Shown here piece by piece: positions 58,899-64,000 of a DNA stretch of 64,000 nucleotides; the stretch's first letter is position 1, and every line of letters starts with the position of its first letter. The translations under genes were made by a program, and so were the position numbers. The DNA comes from G963665185 sp049723905 (lineage in GTDB: Bacteria > Desulfobacterota > Desulfovibrionia > Desulfovibrionales > Desulfovibrionaceae). Below the pieces are notes generated by a model, which saw only the letters and a list, made by a program, of their open reading frames with translations, made no database searches and was not told the origin of the DNA. The stretch is from positions 1,178,001 through 1,242,000 of the forward strand of contig NZ_JBJKFD010000001.1 of NCBI RefSeq assembly GCF_049723905.1, in the 5' to 3' direction.

Positions 58899-59699
58899 AT
58901 GAAGCAGACCTCACAACACAAGGCCATTGTTCTGGCCGCATTCGGCACGGTGCGTCAAAACGCGCGCCAGGGTTTTGACGTTGTGGAGCAACGAGTACGC
59001 GCGCTATATCCCGAATGGGAGGTTGTCTGGGCCTTCACTTCGGAAAAAGTACGCCGGGGCATTACCCGTTCCGGACAGCAGGCCGATTCCATTGATTCCG
59101 CCCTGGACCGACTCAAAGCCAAGGGCATGACCAGGCTGGCTGTCCAGTCGCTGCATACCGCACCAGGCAGCGAATTCGAAAATATGCGCGACACCTGTAT
59201 GGAACGGTTGCAGGCAGGCGAATTCGAAGCGTTGCATGTGGGCGGCCCTCTGCTCGACTCCCCGGAAGACCTTGAACTTACCGCGCAAGGCCTGCGCACC
59301 TATCTTCCGCCCTGCCGTGCCGGTGAGACCGCCGTACTGGTCGGGCACGGTGCCATCCACGAAGGACATGCCTGCTACGCAGCCTTGCAGAAAGTCGTCC
59401 ACAAAATCGATCCCGACATCCTCATCGGCACCCTGACCGGCGAACCGGGCATTGATAAAATTTTGCAGATTCTGCTCACACGGGCTCCCCAAAACGTCCA
59501 CCTGCTGCCTTTTCTCAGCGTCCCCGGCTATCATGTACGTGAAGATATTGCCGGAAACGGAAGCGCGTCATGGGCCAGCCGCATCCAAAAAGCAGGCATG
59601 CAGTGCCACGTCCGGCAGACCGGAATCATAGAACACCCGCCATTTGTGGACATCTGGCTCGCTCATCTGGCAGACGCGGTCCAGGCCGTGGAAAGCTGA
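58899..59699 (+). CDS. cbiK: Sirohydrochlorin cobaltochelatase CbiK, cytoplasmic type
   Basis: CbiK inserts Co2+ (in vitro also Fe2+) into sirohydrochlorin for cobalamin, siroheme or related tetrapyrroles. The 266-residue class II chelatase has VLAAFGTVRQNARQGF near residues 12-27 and the metal-binding His motifs LVGHGAIHEGHACY (near 147-160) and LPFLSVPGYHVREDIAGNG (near 205-223). No signal peptide, so cytoplasmic. ATG 58899 matches the family start; no strong site. It is upstream of and outside the cobalamin riboswitch that controls the exported paralogue. Confidence 0.93.
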   Translation: MKQTSQHKAIVLAAFGTVRQNARQGFDVVEQRVRALYPEWEVVWAFTSEKVRRGITRSGQQADSIDSALDRLKAKGMTRLAVQSLHTAPGSEFENMRDTCMERLQAGEFEALHVGGPLLDSPEDLELTAQGLRTYLPPCRAGETAVLVGHGAIHEGHACYAALQKVVHKIDPDILIGTLTGEPGIDKILQILLTRAPQNVHLLPFLSVPGYHVREDIAGNGSASWASRIQKAGMQCHVRQTGIIEHPPFVDIWLAHLADAVQAVES

Positions 59700-59719
59700 A
59701 AGGCACTACAAAAGCTCCA

Positions 59720-59748
59720 TTGACACTTTTCCCCCACCCGGCTTAATC
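59720..59748 (+). promoter_or_regulatory. Candidate promoter of the cobalamin-transport operon
   Basis: TTGACA at 59720-59725, a 17-base spacer and TTAATC at 59743-59748, just ahead of the riboswitch. The -10 is weak. Confidence 0.35.
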
Positions 59749-59756
59749 ACCTTTTC

Positions 59757-59930
59757 ACGACAGATGCGCACCGTGCGCTTAATAGGGAATCCGGTGTAAA
59801 ACCGGAACGGACCCGCCGCTGTTACTCCGCAGTCCACAAGGCTGTATCGGCCCTTACACGCCACTGGTTGCTACCGGGAAGGCCGCCGATGAAAGGAGAA
59901 GTCAGAAGACCTGTCTGCCGTAGTTTCACA
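59757..59930 (+). promoter_or_regulatory. Cobalamin (AdoCbl) riboswitch
   Basis: The aptamer core is unmistakable: AATAGGGAATCCGGTG near 59780, the GGACCCGCCGCTGTTAC element near 59810-59824, the GCCACTGG motif near 59860, GGGAAGGCCGCC near 59876-59887, and AGTCAGAAGACCTG near 59900-59913. A following stem CTCTC/GAGAG at 59931-59962 could be the expression platform. It should shut off the downstream transport/CbiK genes when cobalamin is high. Confidence 0.93.
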
Positions 59931-60042
59931 CTCTCTCCGACAACGGGGGCATTGCCGTGAGAGGATCGTCTTTTCGACGCCACACCCTGCCCTACCTGCA
60001 GGGTGTCCTTATTTCCGCCCCGGAAATCAACGGAGCTTCTCC

Positions 60043-60951
60043 ATGTACAAATCTTTTCATTGCAGGACCTCGCGCCTGTTGTATTTGCTGTGCGCATCCT
60101 TTCTCCTTCTGACGTTGAGCTGTACCGGCGTTCTGGCCTCGCACGGGCAAGAACAACCGGAAAAAACCGGCATCCTTCTGGTGGCGTTCGGAACCAGTGT
60201 TCCCGAAGCACAGGTCGCTTTCAAAAACATCGATTCCATGGTCAAAAAGGCCTTCCCCGGCATTCCCGTGCAATGGGCCTATACCTCGCACATCATCCGC
60301 CACAAACTTGCCAAACAGGGGCAAATTCTTCTTTCCCCGGCCCAGGCCATGGCCAAAATGGCAGATGAAGGTTTTACCGATGTGGCTGTTCAGTCTCTGC
60401 ACACAATTCCAGGCGAAGAATTCCATGCCATGTTTGGCACGACCAGGGCTTTCCAGAAAATGCCCAACGGCATTCCTCACATTGCAGTAGGCCAGCCCCT
60501 GCTCAGCTCCGCTGCGGACATGAGCGCAGCGGCAGACGCGCTGCTGGCAAACGTGCCCAAGGAACGCAAACCATACGAGGCCGTGGTGTTTATGGGACAT
60601 GGCACCCCGCACCCTGCCAATGTATATTATCCTGGCATGCAGTATTATTTCAGCCTCAAGGACCCCAATGTCTTTGTTGGCACTGTGGAAGGCTCCCCCA
60701 CGTTGGATGATGTCATCAAAACGCTCAAGGCGCGGAAAATCAAAAAGGCATACGTCATGCCTTTCATGTCCGTGGCTGGAGACCATGCCAGAAACGACAT
60801 GGCCGGAGACGAGCCGGATTCATGGAAGTCCGTGCTGACAAAAGCTGGTATAGAGTGTGTTCCCGTACTCAAGGGAACAGCGGAAATGGACAATGTGGCC
60901 TCCATCTGGATTGACCACCTGAAAACCGCCATGCAGCAACTGAAACATTAA
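60043..60951 (+). CDS. Exported (periplasmic) CbiK-type cobaltochelatase
   Basis: A 302-residue class II chelatase like the cytoplasmic CbiK but with a signal peptide at residues 1-33 (LLYLLCASFLLLTLSC; cleavage after VLA is plausible). The domain has LLVAFGTSVPEAQVAF near 46-61, VFMGHGTPHPANVYY near 183-197 and VMPFMSVAGDHARNDMAG near 245-262. In D. vulgaris the exported form is known to bind heme and was linked to metal or heme handling rather than B12 synthesis. First gene after the riboswitch; GGAG lies 7 bases before ATG 60043. Confidence 0.92.
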   Translation: MYKSFHCRTSRLLYLLCASFLLLTLSCTGVLASHGQEQPEKTGILLVAFGTSVPEAQVAFKNIDSMVKKAFPGIPVQWAYTSHIIRHKLAKQGQILLSPAQAMAKMADEGFTDVAVQSLHTIPGEEFHAMFGTTRAFQKMPNGIPHIAVGQPLLSSAADMSAAADALLANVPKERKPYEAVVFMGHGTPHPANVYYPGMQYYFSLKDPNVFVGTVEGSPTLDDVIKTLKARKIKKAYVMPFMSVAGDHARNDMAGDEPDSWKSVLTKAGIECVPVLKGTAEMDNVASIWIDHLKTAMQQLKH

Positions 60952-60959
60952 AACGAGAG

Positions 60960-62048
60960 TTGGCGTTGAGCCACCCAGCCCTTCTTGTTCATAACCAACA
61001 ACGGCGGCGGCGCGTTCTTGCAGTTGCCGCCGTTGTCTTGCTTGCCTCCAGTGCGGCGGCCCTGCTGTGGGCTTGCTTCACCGGGCCTTTTCCCATTGCC
61101 GCCGATGATGTGCTGACCGCCCTTTTCGGTGGCGAAAGCAGTGCGGCATTGTCTCCGGCAATACACACCATAGTGGTGGACCTACGCCTGGCCCGCTCCC
61201 TGCTGGCCTGGCTGGTGGGCGCATCCCTGGCCGTTTCCGGCTGCGTGTTCCAAGGCATTTTACAGAACCCGTTGGCCGATCCCTTCACCATTGGCGTTTC
61301 CACGGGTGCGGCCTTTGGGGCAAGCCTTGCCATTTTCTTCGGAGCTGCGGCCCAAACCGCGTTTTCATTGTTCGGGCTGCCTCTGGGCATTCTGCCTGTG
61401 GCCGGTCTGGGCGGGGCTCTGCTGGCTCTGGCCGCTGTTCTTTCCCTTTCTCGCGGGGCCGGAGGCATGCGGCGGGAAACGCTGGTGCTGGCCGGTATCG
61501 TTGTGGCCACCTCGCTGTCCGCCTGTATCGCCCTGGTCAAATCCCTGGACGAAGACACGGCTTCCAGCATTGTATTTTGGATCATGGGCAGCTTCCAGGG
61601 GCGCGGCTTCACCCATCTGCTTTTGTTCCTTCCCTACTGCCTGCTCGGCATGGGCATCATCGTCATTTACCTTCGCGAGCTGGACATCATGGCCCTGGGC
61701 GAAACCCAGGCCCGGCAGCTGGGGGTGGACGCACCGCGCATCCGCACCATTCTGCTGGTCGGCGCCAGCCTGCTGACCGGGGCCTGCGTGTCCGTGGCGG
61801 GCGTTATCGGCTTTGTGGGTTTGGTGGTTCCGCACCTCGTCCGCCTTTCCATTGGCGGCGAGCACCGGCCGCTGGTCCTGTTTTCCGGGCTGGCAGGAGG
61901 CATTGTGCTGCTGCTGTCCGACATGGCCGCCCGGAGCATCCTGCCCGATGGGGCCGAATTGCCCGTGGGCGTGATCACGGCGCTGGCCGGAGGCCCTTTC
62001 TTCTGTCTTCTCCTTACCCGAGGGAAAAACCTTCTGGAGAAAGGATGA
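60960..62048 (+). CDS. FecCD-family ABC permease (BtuC-like)
   Basis: A 362-residue inner-membrane subunit with about 10 helices of a B12/siderophore-type ABC importer. Family signature sequence is GCVFQGILQNPLADPFTIGVSTGAAFGA near 88-115, and the coupling-helix region is GETQARQLGVDAPRIRTI. Start is TTG 60960 or TTG 60966, both weak. The stop overlaps the next gene (ATGA at 62045). Because the operon follows a cobalamin riboswitch, B12 or a corrinoid is the likely cargo. Confidence 0.9.
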   Translation: MALSHPALLVHNQQRRRRVLAVAAVVLLASSAAALLWACFTGPFPIAADDVLTALFGGESSAALSPAIHTIVVDLRLARSLLAWLVGASLAVSGCVFQGILQNPLADPFTIGVSTGAAFGASLAIFFGAAAQTAFSLFGLPLGILPVAGLGGALLALAAVLSLSRGAGGMRRETLVLAGIVVATSLSACIALVKSLDEDTASSIVFWIMGSFQGRGFTHLLLFLPYCLLGMGIIVIYLRELDIMALGETQARQLGVDAPRIRTILLVGASLLTGACVSVAGVIGFVGLVVPHLVRLSIGGEHRPLVLFSGLAGGIVLLLSDMAARSILPDGAELPVGVITALAGGPFFCLLLTRGKNLLEKG

Positions 62049-62857
62049 CAAAGGATGCTGAGGAAGGCAGGGAACAGACGATGATACAGGTGCGCGATCT
62101 GCATTGCGGATACAACGGACGCGAAGTGCTGCACGGCGTGGGCATAAATGTGCCCAAAGGTCAGATGGCGGGAATTCTCGGCCCCAACGGCAGCGGCAAG
62201 ACCACGCTCATGCACGTGCTGGCCGGAATACTGGCCCCCACCTCCGGGGAGGCGGAACTTGACGGCACTCCCGTGCACAATTATTCGGCCAAGGCCCTGG
62301 CCCGAACCCTTGCCGTGGTTCCGCAGCACACCAGGGCAACCTTTCCCTATCGCTGCCTGAACGTGGTACTCATGGGCCGCTACCCGTATGTGTCCTTTCT
62401 AGGAGGATACAGACAGCGCGACATGGACGCGGCGCTGGAAGCCATGCGCGAATCCAAAAGCCTGCATCTGGCCGACCGCATGGCCGACACCCTCTCGGGC
62501 GGCGAATTCAAACGGGTGGTGATATCCCGCGCCCTGGCCCAGCAAAGTGAAATTCTGTTGCTGGACGAAGCCACGGCAGGTCTGGATGTTGCCGCAAAAA
62601 TCGCCATGTACGACCTGTTCCGGCGCATGGCCGCAAACGGAACAACCATCTGTTCGGTCATGCACGACCTGAATCTGGCCGCGCTCTACTGCGACCGGCT
62701 GGTCTTCCTCAAAAACGGACAGGTGGTGGCAGATGGCCCTACGAAAGCAATCTTCAACCGGCAGACCCTGTCGGATGTATATGAAACGGAGGTGGTCATT
62801 GCAGACCATCCAATTACCGGCCAACCTCAGGCCCATTTTGTTCCCGGCCAAAGCTAG
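62045..62857 (+). CDS. ABC transporter ATPase (BtuD/FecE-like)
   Basis: A 270-residue ATP-binding subunit: Walker A GPNGSGKT near residue 44, Q-loop VVPQHT, signature LSGGEFKR near 150, Walker B ILLLDEATAGLD near 170, and H-loop VMHDLN near 204. Starts at ATG 62045, overlapping the permease stop, with GGAGAAAGG before it; ATG 62081 (MIQVRDLH) is a possible inner start. It energises the corrinoid importer. Confidence 0.93.
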   Translation: MTKDAEEGREQTMIQVRDLHCGYNGREVLHGVGINVPKGQMAGILGPNGSGKTTLMHVLAGILAPTSGEAELDGTPVHNYSAKALARTLAVVPQHTRATFPYRCLNVVLMGRYPYVSFLGGYRQRDMDAALEAMRESKSLHLADRMADTLSGGEFKRVVISRALAQQSEILLLDEATAGLDVAAKIAMYDLFRRMAANGTTICSVMHDLNLAALYCDRLVFLKNGQVVADGPTKAIFNRQTLSDVYETEVVIADHPITGQPQAHFVPGQS

Positions 62858-63782
62858 GCTGCTGACCTTCTGTGCTGCGGCATTCCTGTGTCTGACCATT
62901 GCAGCTGGTTCAGCCAAGGCAGGCAAATTGTGCATCACCGATGACACAAACACCCGCGTCTGCCTGGACGCTCCGGCCCGAAGAATAGCCCCTCTGTACG
63001 CGGCCATCAGCGAAATCTTGGACGGTCTGGACCGCTGCAATACCGTGGTGGTACGCACGCGTGGCGACGATTTGGCCTGCCTGCACGATGTTCCTGCCGC
63101 CGGAACGCATCTTCGCCCCAATCTGGAGCTTATCCTCGGACTTCAGCCCGATTTGGCAGTGCAGATGACAGGCCGGAAAAAGGCCCTGCTCCCCGTGGCA
63201 CAGCTCCGCGAACAAGGCATTCCCACCGCCGTGTTCCAGGTGCACAACTTTGAAGATCTGTTCCGGGTAATAGAGCGAATCGGCGTACTCACCGACTCCT
63301 CGCCCCGTGCCCAGGAGCTTGTCCAATCCATGCGGCAACGATTAGATGCAATACACACGCGCGTTGCCAAACTTCCCCGCCCCAAAGTATTTTACGAAGT
63401 CCGCTACCCCAATCTGCTGGGGGCCGGGCGTAATTCCATGGTCAATGCCGTCATCGAACAGGCAGGTGGTAGCAACATCCTGCAGCAGGATGAAAAACTC
63501 GTCCGGCTCAACGAAGAAGTCCTGCTGGCTGCCGATCCGGACGTCTATCTCGTACAGCAGGGCCCCATGAATCCCACGCCGCAACCTCCGGCGCAACGCG
63601 ACCATTTCAAAGAGCTCAAGGCCGTTTCCAACGGGCGGGTCCTCATGGTCAAAGAGCGTCTGTACTCGCGCCCTTCGTCGCGCAGCGTGGATGCGGTGGA
63701 GCAGCTGTCTCGCTTTCTCCACCCCGCGGCCTTTTCCCAAGCACCACAAGATACCTCTCAGGGAGCACCCCATGCACAATAA
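62781..63782 (+). CDS. Periplasmic corrinoid-binding protein (BtuF-like)
   Basis: A class III (helical-linker) ABC binding protein of about 333 residues. The exported N-terminus contains RLLTFCAAAFLCLTIAAGSAKA. The body has LYAAISEILDGLDRCNTVVV, DVPAAGTHLRPNLELILGLQPDLAVQ and YEVRYPNLLGAGRNSMVNAVIEQAGGSN. The start is uncertain; the gene overlaps the ATPase end, and ATG 62781 is only one choice (a TTG start around 62838 is also possible). Its stop overlaps the start of the next gene by 11 bases. Confidence 0.85.
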   Translation: MKRRWSLQTIQLPANLRPILFPAKARLLTFCAAAFLCLTIAAGSAKAGKLCITDDTNTRVCLDAPARRIAPLYAAISEILDGLDRCNTVVVRTRGDDLACLHDVPAAGTHLRPNLELILGLQPDLAVQMTGRKKALLPVAQLREQGIPTAVFQVHNFEDLFRVIERIGVLTDSSPRAQELVQSMRQRLDAIHTRVAKLPRPKVFYEVRYPNLLGAGRNSMVNAVIEQAGGSNILQQDEKLVRLNEEVLLAADPDVYLVQQGPMNPTPQPPAQRDHFKELKAVSNGRVLMVKERLYSRPSSRSVDAVEQLSRFLHPAAFSQAPQDTSQGAPHAQ

Positions 63783-64000
63783 TTTTGGAACACTCCACGC
63801 CATAGGCGTTGGTCCGGGCGACCCGGAACTCCTCACGCTCAAAAGCGTGCGGTTACTCTCCGGCACGGATGTCGTTTTTACTGCGGCTTCGCCCAAAAAC
63901 ACCTACTCCAGCGCTCTGGAGATAGCCCGCCCCCACATGGATGCCGATATTCCGGTCGTCCGTCTGGAGTTTCCCATGACACGCGACAAGGAAATCCTGC
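63772..64000 (+). CDS. cobI: Precorrin-2/cobalt-factor-2 C20-methyltransferase, N-terminal part
   Basis: The N-terminal 76 residues of CobI/CbiL, a tetrapyrrole methylase of corrin ring synthesis. GTLHAIGVGPGDPELLTLKSVRLL (residues 6-29) is the family signature, and DADIPVVRLEFPMTRDK follows. GGGAG stands 6 bases before ATG 63772. The gene runs off the window. The order with the exported chelatase and transporter is as I remember from D. vulgaris. Whether it is CobI or CbiL cannot be decided from this fragment. Confidence 0.85.
   Translation, partial: MHNNFGTLHAIGVGPGDPELLTLKSVRLLSGTDVVFTAASPKNTYSSALEIARPHMDADIPVVRLEFPMTRDKEIL

Noticed and set aside
1..64000. CRISPR array or cas genes, prophage, rRNA or tRNA genes
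   Set aside because: No regularly spaced repeats, no Cas or phage structural motifs and no tRNA/rRNA hallmark sequences were seen by eye.

Overview
The window reads as chromosomal DNA of a Gram-negative sulfate-reducing deltaproteobacterium, most likely Desulfovibrionaceae. The main evidence is a CbiK pair (one cytoplasmic, one exported) with a cobalamin ABC transporter arranged as I remember it from Desulfovibrio vulgaris. HypD/HypE, Kdo genes for lipopolysaccharide, a PEP-driven dihydroxyacetone kinase and a double-cubane-cluster protein with its ATP-dependent activator agree with a strict anaerobe. Genes are dense, lie on both strands in short operons, and are often closed by strong hairpin terminators. 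No rRNA, tRNA, CRISPR array or prophage was seen.

Layout. 1-6.4 kb: the end of hslU, argB, a DASS carboxylate transporter, an M24 peptidase, then a small operon (CoA-binding protein, Cys-cluster protein, J-domain protein). 6.4-8.1 kb: a possible structured RNA with a terminator, then an intact IS3-family element with a CTA target duplication. 8.1-15 kb: two unknown proteins, a large exported TPR protein split by a frameshift at a TA repeat, a sigma-54 activator and a VWA-OmpA protein. 15-17.6 kb: a small unknown protein and dTDP-rhamnose genes rfbC/rfbA. 17.7-23.4 kb: iron acquisition (AraC regulator with a Fur-like box, TonB receptor, FeoA, FeoB). 23.4-31.4 kb: a hairpin repeat, an ArnT-like glycosyltransferase, a Cache histidine kinase, and the chaperone operon dnaJ/cbpA-cbpM-clpB. 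31.5-38.9 kb: polysaccharide deacetylase, C_GCAxxG_C_C protein, pdxA, the glycogen genes glgB, a CBM48 protein and glgA, and a Nudix hydrolase. 39.7-44.3 kb: dhaK, dhaL and a giant DhaM-HPr-EI fusion. 44.8-48.5 kb: Sua5/YrdC, a TrmH-like methylase, hypE and hypD. 48.7-54.4 kb: HD protein, ddl, waaA, kdsB, carA, TPR protein. 54.4-58.7 kb: a second hairpin repeat, the activator/double-cubane pair, and a methyltransferase with a MarR regulator that share a palindromic operator. 58.9-64 kb: cytoplasmic cbiK, a cobalamin riboswitch, then exported cbiK, btuC-, btuD- and btuF-like genes and the start of cobI/cbiL.

The observations most worth following are the frameshift in the TPR gene, the paired MarR operators, the perfect Fur-like dyad inside the TonB-receptor signal-peptide codons, the double-cubane pair with a hairpin between its genes, the two related hairpin repeats, and the folded segment just upstream of the IS.
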